DNA of 64,000 bases from Lunularia cruciata (GCA_948567375.1 OX419763.1:1302001-1366000); one strand, 5' to 3'; positions 1 to 12,045 are shown, counted from the stretch's first letter. Numbers and translations are program-made. The notes: generated by a model not told the origin, from the sequence alone.

Positions 1-532
1 GAAATTTGAAGTGCAAGTCAATGTGCTTATTGAATGTTGGATTCCGCAGCCTTGATCTTCATTCAGTGTGTTTGATCTTGAGTGAAGTGCAATTGGAGCA
101 ATGCCTTGACAGATCTGAGAGGAATTGTTGTGTTGGTAGTATTTTGCATTTGTGAGTGCAGCGTGTTGTTGATTTGAAGCAATTTTGATCAAGGAAGTTG
201 TGCCTTCAGTAGAAGGATAGAACACAATTTTGAGGCAAAGTTGTTTTGTAGTGAAGTGCCTTTTTTGGGAGAGCCTGAATCATCACAATCAAAATTGTTT
301 GGAAAGATTTTATAGAGTTGTGATTAAGGAGTTTTCATTCATGACAAGATTGCAAATCAGTGCTTGTTACACTCTTCTAGGTGTGGTTTCTACTTGAGAG
401 ATTAAAGACACAACCAAGAAGAATTGGAATTGTTAATTTGCTTTGTATTTGGATGTTTTTGACTAGTATCTCTATGGGAACAAACTTCACTTACCTGATT
501 ACTGCAAAAGTGATATTTGTTGGGTTGTCACA
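1..532 (+). repeat. 3' part of the 5' LTR of element C
   Basis: This stretch aligns with 14550-15094, the end of the 3' LTR of the same element. It ends in TTGTCACA, with the primer-binding site 7 bases beyond. It covers only the region downstream of the second TATA box (R/U5-like); the coding part of this LTR lies outside the window. Short open frames here are not conserved between copies and are not called as genes. Confidence 0.92.
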
Positions 533-539
533 TGATTTT

Positions 540-557
540 TGGCACCATTGCCGGGGA
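540..557 (+). promoter_or_regulatory. Primer-binding site, tRNA-Asp type (element C)
   Basis: TGGCACCATTGCCGGGGA differs at two positions (both G to A) from the complement of the 3' end of plant tRNA-Asp, TGGCGCCGTTGCCGGGGA. It starts 7 bases after the LTR end, as in A, B and H. It primes minus-strand DNA synthesis. Confidence 0.9.
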
Positions 558-614
558 TACAAATCTTGGAAGAATACAAAGCCAAATTCAAAACTAGGTA
601 TCAAAGCAATATGA

Positions 615-3130
615 ATGTCTGCATCAAGAGAACAATGGGAAGAGAGAGTTCAAAGATGAGCGTTGCATTGTGAAGAAGATGAACATCTGAAGATCCAAGC
701 CTCTTTTGACAAAACTGAATGATAGGCATTGGACTTTCAACTCCTTCACCAAGTGCAAGAAGCCCTGCAAGAACTTGACCAAAAGAAACACAAAGGCAAT
801 TGGCAAGGCTCTTTCACATCCCGTCTTCCAAGAAGAAGAAAGACTTGAGCGGCCAGACATATTCATTATGGCCCAGCACACTGACTTCCCCTAGACTTGT
901 AAAGGAAGTTGCATTTCTAAAGAATTTTGTTCAAGAAAAGATAGCATGGACACTAACGGAAGAAGACCATCAACATCTTCTACAAACAATTCCTCAATTG
1001 TCTTGAAGGAATTTCAAAAAACACATTGAAGGTGTTGAGGCCGATTCTTCCACACGAGTTGAAGTCAACACCCTCAGAGAAGAAATTGTCAAAGAAGACC
1101 ATAACTTGAATTTGATGAATTGGGACCCCTAGGCTGTCAACACGGCGTCAATTCCAACCAGCTCCTTGGTTCCATCAAGTTCAAATTTACCCCAACCGAT
1201 CCCATCAAATCAAACGATGACTTCGCTGCCTATCACCCAACACGCCTATCAAAAGTACAAGGGGACAAAACAAGACAAAGACCCCAATGAATTCATTGAG
1301 GAATTCGAAGTCATCTCCTTTGCTAACAAGGAGCATGACTCAGCAGATTGACTACAAATTTTCCCAAGTCTGCTCCAAAAGAAAGCTTGGAGCTGGTACA
1401 CCCATGTAACTCAGAAGGATTTGTACCGGCGGACTGGCCAGACTTGAGAAAAAATTTCTTGGATGATTCCAAGAAGTTGATTACGACACAAGTGTCTTTG
1501 CGGCACTCAACGATTTAGACCGCGGCAAGAAGGAGAAGTTGAGAGACTACTCTGAGTAGTTCATGGCACTCTTGAACCGAGTCCCAAAGCAATTGGGTGT
1601 GGAAGGTTACTCCAATGCCCAAGCCATTACCTGGACTTTAGGGAGGACTTTCACCAAAGATTCAGATCTTTGCAAGGGAGAGGAATGTAACTTCCCTTGA
1701 CAAGGTACTCAAACAGGTCGCTCGCTACGGGGCGGCTCACTCTCACTCTGCTGGCAATTGAAGAAATCGAGAGAAGAAAGGCAAGAAGCCATACGTAGAG
1801 CTTCTTGTAGTACATCCCCTTCTTTGGAGGAATCCTCCATGTCTTCAAGATCTTCTTTGGAATCCAAAGAAGAATCAAAGCCAAGACAAGTACAAAGACG
1901 TGGGGTTAAGAAACCAATGACTCCCCCGGCAAAGAGTGTACATAAGGCGGATACTAAGCTAGAGGCTCTCATCAAGGACTTTTGGATTTTAAGATCCAGA
2001 TGATTGGGGCTAAGGACAGAAGGAAGCTCCCAGCATTTGGCAGATCCAATGTATGGTGCACCGCATATGGCAAGTCAGGCCATGCAAACACGAAATGCAA
2101 TACTCGTAATGCATTCCCGGTGCAGCAAATTGATTGGGTTCCGGGATGGAACCAGGAAGAGGAAGAAGAGGCGGTGTACCAAACCCAAGATGTACAACCT
2201 CAGGCTAGCACATTGTATCAAGGTCCAAGGTACGGACCAAGGGAGTATAACCCCAATGCTCCTCCATGAAGACCATCGATGAGCAACCAAAATTGACCTC
2301 AGGGCACCCAGGGCATGTTACAATTGTGGCTTGATAGGACATTGGTCTCCAAACTGTTCGGAGCCAATAAGGCAAATTGGGTACGTTCTCCTATGCAGAG
2401 ATTGCAAAGGATTGAGTCATGCGGGCAACCAATGCCCTCACCCACCAAACCCGAAGCCGCCTGTAAAATATGTACAAACTCCCGTTGAGTGTGCAACGCT
2501 TCAGGCGAAGGGTGATACCACGGTAAATTGTATAACACTTGAGGAGGAGAGACCTCAGGAAGGGAGTCCGGCCTTGGAAGGAGAATGGCCGGACCTTGAA
2601 ATTTTGAAGGTTGAAACACACACAAGTAAGAAGAAGCGTGACCTCGAAGAGCTGAGTACGACCTCGTCGTCTTCCAAAAAGGCAAAGAGACTGCACCCAA
2701 AGGCAATCCTTTCTGCCAAGGAGGAAAAGGTCCTCGCTAATGCCAAAGCTAAAGCCTTGTAGAAAGAACTCAAGGAAGCAATACTCAGAACTTGGGAAAT
2801 GAGTTTGGAGGAGGAGATAAAGACGAAGCTTCTAGCTTTTCTGGTGGACATCCGATCCGAAGTAAAGAATCTGATCCAAGCCGGGGTGGGCCAACTTGAG
2901 GAACCTCAAGTCAAGACCACTAGTAATCCCGTCACCATTTTGAAGCGTCCCGAAGTCAAAATCGAACATGGAGAGACTTCAAACCCAAAGCCAAAGGCGA
3001 AGATGGTCAAATTGGGAGGAGAACCCCAATATGACATTGTAGCGGATTTGACAGCCACAAATGCCAAAGTCACATTTAAGCAATTGTGGGAAGAGAACAA
3101 GTTGTACAAAAGGCAGCTGAATTTGGCCCT
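615..3130 (+). pseudogene. gag: gag of element C (decayed)
   Basis: Gag forms the particle and binds the genomic RNA. The start is the ATG at 615 (MSASREQW), which aligns with the cleaner minus-strand copy starting at 40803. In order: a basic coiled N-terminus; a retrotransposon-gag domain (KYKGTKQDKDPNEFIEEFEV near 1255-1320); an Ser/Glu/Lys-rich linker; a first zinc knuckle with one Cys lost (CTAYGKSGHANTKC near 2060); two more knuckles near 2320-2430 (CYNC...H...C and CRDCKGLSHAGNQC); then an acidic/lysine-rich tail to about 3130. The frame changes several times, with stops for example at the arginine codon following RVQR and at 1349-1351. It is non-functional as it stands. Confidence 0.85.
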
Positions 3131-3911
3131 CAAGAAAGTAAGGTCAATGTCAAAGAAAGACCTGCCCGCTATATATCATATTGAGCAAGAAGATCTGGGA
3201 TCTCCCGAGGTCAACACGGAGATTGCAGGGTGCATGATCACATCAATACCCATTGATTTGAGGTCAAGTATGAATGTCATGACCATAGATATTGCAAGTC
3301 AACAGGGGTATCACACGTTTGAGCCAACACCCTGAGTCTTGAAATTTGCAGACCAAACCAGGAGATGGTCCTTGGGCATGCTATCAAACATTACCACAAT
3401 CATTGGAGGGGTGGCCTTCACGTTGAACTACATTGTGTTGCCACCAGTGACCAAGACTGGTTACCTTCTATTGATCGGAAGACCCAGGTTGTACAGTGCC
3501 CAAGTTGTGGTGGATTGGCACCAACAAAAGCTACGGTTCATGGACATTTTGTCTGAAGACCAAATGCTGCTGATTGTGACTTGGACAAAGGTTCCCCACC
3601 TCGGGAAAACTAGTTTGTCAGAAGATGAGGACGAATCCAAAGACTCATCGTCTTCGTCTTCAGATGAATCTAAAGACAAATTCCAAGTCAATTACTTGGA
3701 ATGCTACGAGGTGGATGTCGAAGATGAAGATCCATATGACCTTGCCTCGGGTGAACCTGACTTGGAGGAAGGGGGTTTGATGGCAGCTTGCCTTGGGTTA
3801 AGCCAAGTAAGCCACATTTAAGGAGTCATCAACCTTGATGACTGTCAAGATGTTGTCTTGACTAAAGGGAAAATTTTAAAACTTTTGAAGACAATCACTT
3901 CGGAGGAGTTG
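3131..3911 (+). pseudogene. pol: Retropepsin-like protease and linker of element C, cut by solo LTR D
   Basis: The region follows gag. The C-terminal protease pattern is clear: LLIGRPRLYSAQVVVDWHQQ near 3455-3530, matching the retropepsin (I/L)LGRPWL block and beta strand. The expected active site reads IDLRSS near 3255: the catalytic Asp is present but the following Ser/Thr-Gly is not. A TGA separates the halves near 3334. An acidic Ser/Asp/Glu linker (3610-3770) leads to GVINLDDCQDVVLTKGK, which begins the RT module. The gene stops at 3911, where solo LTR D begins, and resumes at 9274 after one copy of the duplicated target AGTTG. Confidence 0.82.
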
Positions 3912-6699
3912 TGTGGTGCCCACATTTTCTGTTTTTTCCAAAATAGAGAAGAAGAAGTGTATAGAGAAGTCGGATTGCACCTATATGGCTGAAGAAGGCA
4001 AAGAAAAGAGTCTTCAAGATGAAACCCGAGGTAAAGTGGCTTCAGGTCATAAGGGGAAGTACTCAGATATGCCGAGAGAGTGAAACCGAGAGATAGTGAG
4101 AAAGTAGGAGAGATGGGAGGAGGAAAGAAGAACTCCAAATTTGCAGTGAGAAATCATGCAATTTGGAGGTTAGATGTGATCGCAAGAATCAAAGTCTTGA
4201 GCTGACTTCAGATCACTTTCTTGGCGTGGAATTGGAATGTGAGTTTTCCAGGTTTCATGACGGAGATAATCAAGAGTAAGTGTCTCGATGGCCCCAAGGA
4301 AGAGGGGAAGAGAGGAAATCCGCCTTGCTGGACAGAGTCGGATTGGAGATTAGTGCTCGGGAGAGAGGCATGCACGGAGCAGGGTGCCACATTCTTGGAG
4401 AAGGGGGAAGTAGCAGAAGAGACCCAAGAAGTGAGGGATGCTTTCTCTTCAAAGAGAACAAAGAACCGATATAAGGTTGAGAGTTACAAGGATCCATTGA
4501 AGAGAGGGGTCGTGAGTGCTCTCATGGCAATCTTGAAGCCGGAGAGAATGACTTATGTGATGAAACACCAAGCGGTGTTCTTCCATAAGATGTTTGCAAG
4601 AGAACCAATTAATTGGGCAAGGTGCTTCCATGGGAGGACGAGATAGATGGTGTGGAATTTGTGGTTTAAGTCGCCTCCACACAACATCGTGTTGTTTGCA
4701 ACACATTTCTACCTTGGGTTCATTTTGCTCAATACGGCGGAGTGCAACCAAATGGTGTCTCACTTCCATCCCGACTTGAGAAGAGAAGTCGACACGGAGG
4801 AGCAACAGTACATTCTTCAAATCCAAAGCACGGATGAGAACTATGCAAAGACGGGTAAGAGCATGGGGATAGAAGCAAGTACTCTGAAGTTGAAGAAGTG
4901 GAGTCGGCAAGGAGAAGCTGAAGATAAAAAAAAGACCTTGGAAAGTCAGGAGAGGAAACCCGAGGAAAGGCATAGTGGTGGTCGTGTCGTCAGACGAAGA
5001 CTTGGAAGGCGTAGCCGAATGCAAGTCTGAAGACTCGGAACATGAGGAAGAACTGGAGCTCACACTGCAAATTGGAGATACAAGTAGCAAATAGTGATGA
5101 AGGTGGAGAGATGACGTCGGTATCTATTGCAGCTGAAGAAGAAGAAGAAGAAGTTCAGGTGGAGCTCGAGGAAGCAAATACTGAGAAGTTGGAGGACGAG
5201 ATACCCGAGCCCGAGGAGAAGAAGTTTATGATCCAAAGAGAAGTTCGTTCAAGACGTAAGGCAAAGTGTGAAGCGGGTCCGAGTAAAGCGAGGGAAGAAG
5301 TGAATGCTAGCTCGAGAAGTGAGGCGTTTATTTCAATACGAAGACTGCAGAGAAGAAGTCGAGTATCGGGTGAAGAAGAAGTAAGGAAGGAGATTGGTAT
5401 GCATGAGGAAGTAGTTGCGAGTGATGGAGTGGAGTACCTACGGGAGATTGTGTGTCCATTGTTGGTGAAGGTGGAGCACAAGAAGAAGGAGATGCAGTCG
5501 ACATGTCCGGAGGTGAAGACTGTGTTGCAGGTATTGGCAAGATTGGAAGAAGAGAACTCAGAGTTGAAGAAGAGTATAACCCGAGGCAAGGAGGAAAGGG
5601 AAGTACTGCAAGGGGAGGTAGTAGTACAGAATCAAGTGATTGAGCACTTGAAGAAAGAAGCAAGGTATCAAGAAGAACTTGTGAAGAAGAGTGACATAGC
5701 GAGGTAAAGACAAGTAGCAGAATATGAAATCTTGAAGCAACAGTTTGCTGATTCTAGACTAGAAATAATCCATGCTATGGCGAGGGTAGCAAAGACAGAA
5801 CAAGAGCTCGATAGAGTGATTGAGAGTGTAGAAGAGAAGAAGCAACTGTGGCAGCAAGAGTTGACAATAAGATATAGGGAAGAAGAGAGATTATGAGAGT
5901 TACTTCGTAATCAAGAGGAGAAGATTGAGCAGAAGGAGAAGGAGAAAGAAACCGTGAAAGCCGAGTTTGAGGCGGAATTGGCGATGTATTGAGAAGATTG
6001 GCTTGCAGATCGGGAACGAGAAAGGAAGATGCGATTGGAGCCATTGAAGGAGATCGTCATCAGAATGAATGTGATGTTAAGTACAAAGGCCAGTATTTGG
6101 ATTGAAGAGACGAGGCTGCATGAGTTGAAGTTGTTGGTGCAGGAGACGAGGAGGAGACAGACAAAAGATACAGATATGAACGCGTTGTTAGTTAGTCTCA
6201 AGATTTGTGTAGATAGGAAGATATTGGAAGTTGAAGACAATATCACGATTAGATTAGATCTAGTGAAATTGGAGATAGTGTGGTACTCACATTTTTCTTT
6301 TTGGACGAGTTTAGAATAAGAAATGTCTTGCTAAAACCAAATTGAAACAAATGGAGAAGAAATGAGTGCAAACTTGTGTTTTGATCAGACCCGAGGAAGT
6401 CAATTTCATGTAAGAGGAAGAAAAGCTCGGTTTGGATCAGACCCGAAGAAGTTTACTTTGTGTCAGAGGAGGGAAAAACTCGGATCACACGTTAAGGAGT
6501 GCAAACCCGAAGGAGAAATAGAAATTGCAGGTCAGGATTCTTGCGGGGGCCATATCTCAATGATCAAAAGTCAAAATCGAGCGTGTTATATCTCGTTGGA
6601 AACGTCTCGTCTAGGGCTTTCCATTGCCATCACAATCACAAAGTTTGGAAGTCTGTAGAAGAAGTTACAAGCATTTGAAGTTTCTAGAGTAAATGTACT

Positions 6700-6800
6700 T
6701 TGGGTCAAAGTGTCTTCGGATCAAAGTGTCTTCGGGTCAATGTGACTTCGTACTTTGGACTTTGGGTTTATATGACTTTGGGTCTAAAGACTTCATCTCA
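6700..6800 (+). repeat. Short imperfect tandem repeats in LTR E
   Basis: About four to five degenerate units of the type TTCGGGTCAAAGTGTC, roughly 16-18 bases each, follow one another here. They lie in the E-specific upstream part of the LTR, where enhancer repeats are often found in LTRs; an enhancer role is inference only. Confidence 0.6.
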
Positions 6801-7054
6801 AGATGAAAGTGACTAAATCAGAGGTAGCCGGACCTCGGAGTGCAATGAAGGTGACTTTGAGAGTTTTGCAGGTGGAATCAGAGGAAGTTAGAGTAGAGAA
6901 AAAAGATAGTTAGAATACCCATGACTTCAATTTCAATTCTAATTGAAGATGGAACATGAATTGAAGGAGAAGTAGCAATTAGTGAATAAACCCAAAGTGT
7001 AGGATCCGACAGTAAGTGTCTTCGGGTTAGTAACATGAGTGATTAGGGGAAAGT

Positions 7055-7402
7055 GTGTTACAAATTGAAGGTGTAGATAGTGTAACTATGCTTTCAATTA
7101 CAATTCTTGATGAGGATATAGTAGAATTAGCAAAAGAATTGATAATAGTTAGACCCGAGGTAAGAGAGATAGGAATGCAGGTGTCTTCGGATTTGACATT
7201 TGACACTTTAGAGAAGAGTGGGTCGGGAGATGGAGATTTAGAAGGCTTAACTATGATAAGAATTTCATATCAGGAAAGAGAAATGTTAGAATTAGTGGAG
7301 GAAGTAGGAGATGTGAAACCCGAGGAAAATGTAGTAGGAAGTAAGATTACTTCGAGTTCGGGTTTGAAAGCAGAGGAAGAAGTAGACATCAGATTGGAGT
7401 AG
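7055..7402 (+). pseudogene. C-terminal remnant of the LTR-encoded protein in LTR E
   Basis: An open frame of 115 codons aligns with the last part of the LTR protein in other copies: LEKSGSGD, then an ERE(M/L)LELVEEV segment, and the ending LKAEEEVDIRLE. No globular domain or main coiled coil precedes it in this LTR. No promoter is visible close to the ATG, so it is probably a relic of a longer frame and not an independent small gene. Confidence 0.6.
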
Positions 7403-7517
7403 AAACCGATTTGAGATTTGAAGTGGCAGATATGAAAGGTTGTATTGTCATATGGGATCTACAGGTTAGAACAATTGTGGTAGAACGGTATAGTTGTTAG
7501 AACTGTCGATTGCTCAC

Positions 7518-7524
7518 TATTTAA
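7518..7524 (+). promoter_or_regulatory. Second (genomic-RNA) TATA box, LTR E
   Basis: TATTTAA lies after the coding remnant, 670 bases before the LTR end, the position shared by all LTRs in the window. Confidence 0.6.
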
Positions 7525-8590
7525 GAGTGGCATTCACAGTCACATGTTGTTCAGTGCTCATAATTCTTGAGAATAGATAAAGCGAAGTGCTATGAAGCAG
7601 TGCTTGTCGCTTGAGCTTGATTTTGAGTATCAATTTCGCAATTGTGTTTGTGCGTGTTTGGAGAAATTCGAAGTGCAAGTCAGTGTGCTTGTTGGATGTT
7701 GGATTCCACAGCCGTGATCTTCATTCAGTGTGTTTGATCCTGAGTGAAGTGCAATCGAAGCAATGCCTTGACAGATCTGAGAGGAATTGTAGTGTTGGTA
7801 GTATTTTGCATTTGTGAGTGCAATGTGAAGTTGATGTGAAGCAATTTTGATCAAGGAAGTTGTGCCTTTAGTGGAGGGGTGGAACACAATTCTGGGGTGA
7901 AGTTGTTTTGCAGTGAAGTGCCGTTTTTGGGAGAGCCTGAATCATCACAAATCAAGATTGTTTGGAAAGATTTGAAGGAGTTGTGATTAAGGAGTGTTAA
8001 TTCGTGACAAGACTGCGAGTCAGTGCTTGTTACTCTCTTTTGGGTGTGGTTTCTACCTGAGAGACTAAAGAAGAACTCAAGAAGAACTACATTGTTACTT
8101 TGCTTTGTATTTGACGTATTCAACTCGTATCTCTGTGGGAACGAACTTTACTTACCCGATTACCACAAAAGTGATATTTGCTGGGTTGTCACAGATAGAT
8201 AAACTTCAAAAAGACATTAGAGCCAAACCCGAAGTAGATGAAGTAGGAGTGGAGATGTCTTTAGAGTTACCAGTAGAGACAATAGAGAAGAGTGGGTCAG
8301 GAGATAAAGAGTTAGATAGATTACCTACTAGTGCAATGTCAGATCAGGAAAGAGAATTGTTGGATCTGGTAGAAGATTTAGTAGTTGTGAAACCCAAGGA
8401 CAGTTAGGAGGTAAAGTTACTTTGGGATCAGGTTTGAAAGCCAAAGATGAAGTAGACATCGGATCGGATTAGTAACTGATTTGAGAGTTGTATAGGCAGA
8501 TATGAAGAGGTGCATTGTCATTTCAGATCTGCAGGGTTGTAGAGTCATTAGGAAGAGGTGCATTAGGAAGATAATTATCAATTGCTTCAA

Positions 8591-8597
8591 TATTTAA
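8591..8597 (+). promoter_or_regulatory. Second (genomic-RNA) TATA box, LTR D
   Basis: TATTTAA in the conserved context cttcaaTATTTAAgagtggc, 672 bases before the LTR end. It is present although the first promoter of this LTR is deleted. Confidence 0.6.
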
Positions 8598-9268
8598 GAG
8601 TGGCATTCGCAGTCTTATGTTGTTTAGTGCTCATAATTCTGAGAATAGATAAAGCAAAGTGATGTGAAGTAGTGCTCGTTGCTTAAGCTTGATTCTAAGT
8701 ATCAGCTTTGCAATTGGGTTTGTGAGTGTGTAGAGAAATTTGAAGTGCAAGTCAGTGTGCTTGTTGGATGTTGGATATCACAGCCTTGATCTTCATTCTA
8801 TGTGTTTGATCTTGAGTGAAGTGCAATCAAAGCAATTCCTTGATAAATCTGAGAGGAATTGTAGTGTTGGTAGTATTTTGCATTTGTGAGTGCAGTGTGA
8901 AGTTGATGTGAAGCAATTTTGATCGAGGAAGTTGTGCCTTCAATGGAGGGGTGGAACACAATTCTGAGGTGAAGTCGTTTTGCAGTGAAGTGCCATTTTT
9001 GGGAGAGCCTAAATCATCACAATCAAGATTGTTTGGAAAGAATTGAAGGTGTTGTGATTAAGGAGTGTTAATTTTGTGACAAGACTGCGAGTCAGTGCTT
9101 GTTACTCTCTTCTGGGTGTGGTTTCTACCTGAGAGATTAAAGACGCAACCAAGAAGAATTGCATTTGTTACTTTGACTTTGTATTTGACCAATTCTGACT
9201 AGTATCTCTGCGTGAACGAACTTTACTTACCCGATTACCGCAAAAGTGATATTTGCCGAGTTGTCACA

Positions 9269-12045
9269 AGTTGGCAAGATACATTGCCCTATTTATAGAA
9301 TTCTAGGATATATTTGCCTAGTCTATCAATCAAATGTCGGGTATTCCACTAGAATTTGGAGAACACCGGATTGATCTAGTTGAAGGTGCAGTTCCGGTTT
9401 GGCAGAGACAATACCATCTGAACCCGAAGTACCCTTTTTTGGTGAAAGATGAAATAGACAAGTACTTAGGGGCCAGAATCATCTTCCCTATCTTAAGCAA
9501 TGAGTGGGTCTCCCCCATTGTCATTGTACCAATGAAGAAAATAGGGAAGATCAGAGTATGCCAAGACTTCCGCAAATTGAATGCAATCACAAGGAAGGAT
9601 CATTATCCCTTGCCTTTTACCAATACTATTTTGGACCAAGTAGCTAGTCACCCTTGTTATAGTTTTTTGATGGATTCTCAAGGTACAATCAAGTATCCAT
9701 CTGAGAAGAGGACAAGGATAAGACCACATTCACGACCGATTGGGGTACCTTTGCTTACAATCAAATGCCCTTTGGGTTGTGTAATGCTCCCGCTACTTTT
9801 CAGCGGATGATGAATTCAATCTTCAAAGATTTCCTATGCAAATTTGTAGAAGTCTTCATTGATGATTTTTTGTGTGTTTGGGCAAAGAGATATACATTTG
9901 GATTACCTTTGCTAAACTTTTGAAAGGTGTCATTTTGCTGGTTTGTCATTACACCCAAAAATGCTTCTTTGCAATGAAGGAGGGAATTCTTCTAGGGCAT
10001 TGGGTGTCAAGCCAAGGTATTGAAGTCGATGTCGAGAAGGTCAAAGTAATCTCAGCTTTGGAATCTCCAAAGAACATCCGGGAGCTGAGAGCCTTCTTGG
10101 GACATGTCTGATACTACTGACACTTTGTTTCAAACTATGTGGTGTTTGCTGCACCCCTTACAAAGCTTATGAAGAAATCAGAAGACTACCTGTGGGAAGT
10201 AGATCAAGAAGAAGCTTTCCAGGTGTTGAAGAAGAAACTGGTTGAAGCACCAGTTACAAGGGCTCCAAATTAGGATGTCCCTTTTCATGTATATGTGGAC
10301 ACTTTGTCCATGGCAATCGGTGTTGTCTTAAGTCCAAAAGACAAGAAGAAGAAGGACTATCCCATTTATTATGGCAGCCAACAAGTATCAGTCTCAGAAA
10401 AGAACTATTCGATGACTGAACAAGAAGCACTTGGAATGGTGTATGCCTGCAAGAAATTTTGCCACTACCTGTTGGGATACGAGTTTGTCTTCTATGTTGA
10501 CCATTACGCATTGCAACATTTGGTCAAGAAGGTAGATTTGTCCGGGCAAATTGCAAGATGGATCTTGTTGTTACAAGAATTCACATATACTGTACAAGTA
10601 AGGAAGGGAGCTTCGCATTCAAATGCAGACTTCCTGTCCAGGTTAGAAACTCATGACCAAGAGTGGGAAATTGACGATCGGTTCCCTGATGGAGAGTTAT
10701 ATCAATTAACAGCAATGCCAAGTACAAGGTATGCAGTAGAAAATCATTATCTGCATACTCTCCATTGTCCTGAAGGGCTGGACCGGGAGCAAAGGGCAGT
10801 CTTTCTCAAGAAAATGGGGCCATATCAGCTCAAACACAACATTTTATTCAAGATGGGCGAAGATGAAGTACTTTGGTGATGCTTGGAGTCATATGAAGTT
10901 GGAGGCGTAATCGAGTCTTTACACTCTGGAGCATCGGGAGGACACTATGCTCTGAAGAATACTATAAGGAAGATTCTTTCCTAAGGATATTGGTGGCCTA
11001 TGATGCATGTCTTTGTGTACAAAGACATGCATGCCTATATCCAAAGCTATGATGCTTGTCAAAGAACAGGGAAGCCGACGGCTACGTCCCAATGGCCTTT
11101 GAGACCAATTTTTCCATTGGCTCCATTTGAGAAATGGGGTATTGATTTTGTGGGTCCCATTCAACTAGTGACCCAAGTCACAAGGAAGAGATACATTTTG
11201 GTTTGCATTGACTATGCTACCAAGATGGTCGAAGGTGAAGCAACTAGTAGGGATGATGCCAAAATTGTGGCGGAATTTTTCTTTTGAAACATCATCTCCC
11301 GATATGGGTGTCCTCTGGAATTGGTTAGTGATAGAGAGACAAATTTTTTTGAACTTTGTGATGGAGGAGTTAACCAAGTACTTTGAGATTAAACATCAGA
11401 AGACGACTCCTTATAACCCAAAAGCAAATGGCTTAACAGAAAAGGCGAATGGGTTACTTTGCAAAATTTTGACTAAGGTGACTGTCAATTATGCCTATGA
11501 TTGGGATACAAAATTACCAACCGTGTTGTGGGCATATAGAATGGCAGAAAAGATTACAACCAAAAAAACTCCATACTTCTTGACATACGGCTTGCATCCC
11601 ATACTACTGTTGAATTTGAAGTACCGACATATCAGATTCTTTGCAAAGAATAGTTGTCAGAGGAAGAAAGCCAAGATCTTTGGATCCATCAACTAATGTG
11701 GTTAGAAGAGAAAAGAGGCAATGCAATGCAAACCACAAAAGAAGTACAAGACCAGAGGAAAGTCAGGCACGATAAGCATATCAAGCCTATGGCAGTGCAC
11801 AAATGAGATTTGGTTTTGTTATACGACAATTGCCAAATATTTTTCTAGGCAAGCTGCATTTGAGATGAATGAGGCCTTATCGAGTTCTTCATCTTTCTGA
11901 AAATGGGTCCATTCAACTTGCAGACCTGGAAGGCAATCCTTTTGCTACTCAAGTAAATGGTTGGAGAGTTCGGAGATATTGGACCATAGATTTGGAAGTC
12001 GTTAAGACACCCAAAGTCTATGTTCGTGGGGACGCTCACATTTGA
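9269..12045 (+). pseudogene. pol: Reverse transcriptase-RNase H-integrase of element C (decayed)
   Basis: This is the continuation of pol after solo LTR D. The RT N-terminal part begins at FIEF with an amber codon (9304-9306). The open stretch from 9334 covers GIPLEFGEHRIDL through VCQDFRKLNAI. The catalytic FIDDF is near 9860 but is followed by a one-base frameshift. EGILLGHWVSSQGIEVD is near 9990-10035, followed by the thumb. RNase H (YVDT, TEQEAL, VDHYAL) lies at 10290-10620. The integrase zinc region and core lie at 10900-11460 (HSGASGGH, then SYDAC with one Cys lost; WGIDFVGPI; NGLTEKANG). The C-terminus ends at a TGA (12043-12045) overlapping the polypurine tract. It copies RNA to DNA and inserts it; this copy is inactive. 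Confidence 0.88.

Larger units (their letters stand above)
6279..8193 (+). mobile_element. Short solo LTR E (variant form), inserted in LTR D
   Basis: It starts TGTGGTACTCACA and ends GGGTTGTCACA. Flanks are the exact duplication GATAG (6274-6278 and 8194-8198), and the coiled-coil frame of D is contiguous when it is removed. It is only 1915 bp long. The 3' part (about 7055-8193) matches the other LTRs: the C-terminal end of the LTR frame, TATTTAA at 7518 and the R/U5-like region. The first 770 bp or so are unrelated by eye to subfamily I or II and lack the globular-domain coding part. It is a non-coding or minimally coding LTR form of the same family. Confidence 0.93.
4113..8472 (+). pseudogene. 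LTR-encoded coiled-coil protein, subfamily I (copy in solo LTR D, interrupted by E)
   Basis: Same protein family as the frame in solo LTR F, which carries the best description. Visible here are MGGGKKNSKFAVRNHAI (4113 on), the globular domain with EPINWARCFHGRTR (near 4600) and PHNIVLFATHFYLG (near 4680), an acidic linker, and coiled coil from about 5400 to 6270. Solo LTR E splits the frame at 6279. The C-terminal part resumes at 8194 (QIDKLQKDIRAKPEVDEVG) and ends at the TAG at 8470-8472. There are several frameshifts, and stops at about 4203 and 4644. Its true N-terminus and promoter are deleted. The function is unknown. Confidence 0.8.
3912..9268 (+). mobile_element. Solo LTR D (subfamily I), inserted in pol of element C
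   Basis: It starts TGTGGTGCCCACA and ends GAGTTGTCACA. It is flanked by the exact 5-bp duplication AGTTG (3907-3911 and 9269-9273), and the pol reading on both sides is contiguous once it is removed. No primer site, gag or pol lies between the ends, so it is a solo LTR from LTR-LTR recombination. It is 5357 bp long, of which 1920 bp are solo LTR E plus one target copy, leaving 3437 bp of its own. Compared with F and H it lacks the segment around the first TATA box and the start codon (deletion near 4070). The second TATA box is at 8591. Confidence 0.95.

Noticed and set aside
4449-5090. 213-codon minus-strand open frame rich in Ser and Leu
   Set aside because: It is antisense to the LTR-encoded frame. 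Its Ser/Leu/Phe-rich composition is what the reverse of Glu/Lys-rich coding DNA gives, and similar shadows occur opposite every copy (for example 52971-53609, 63253-63891 and 17364-17909).
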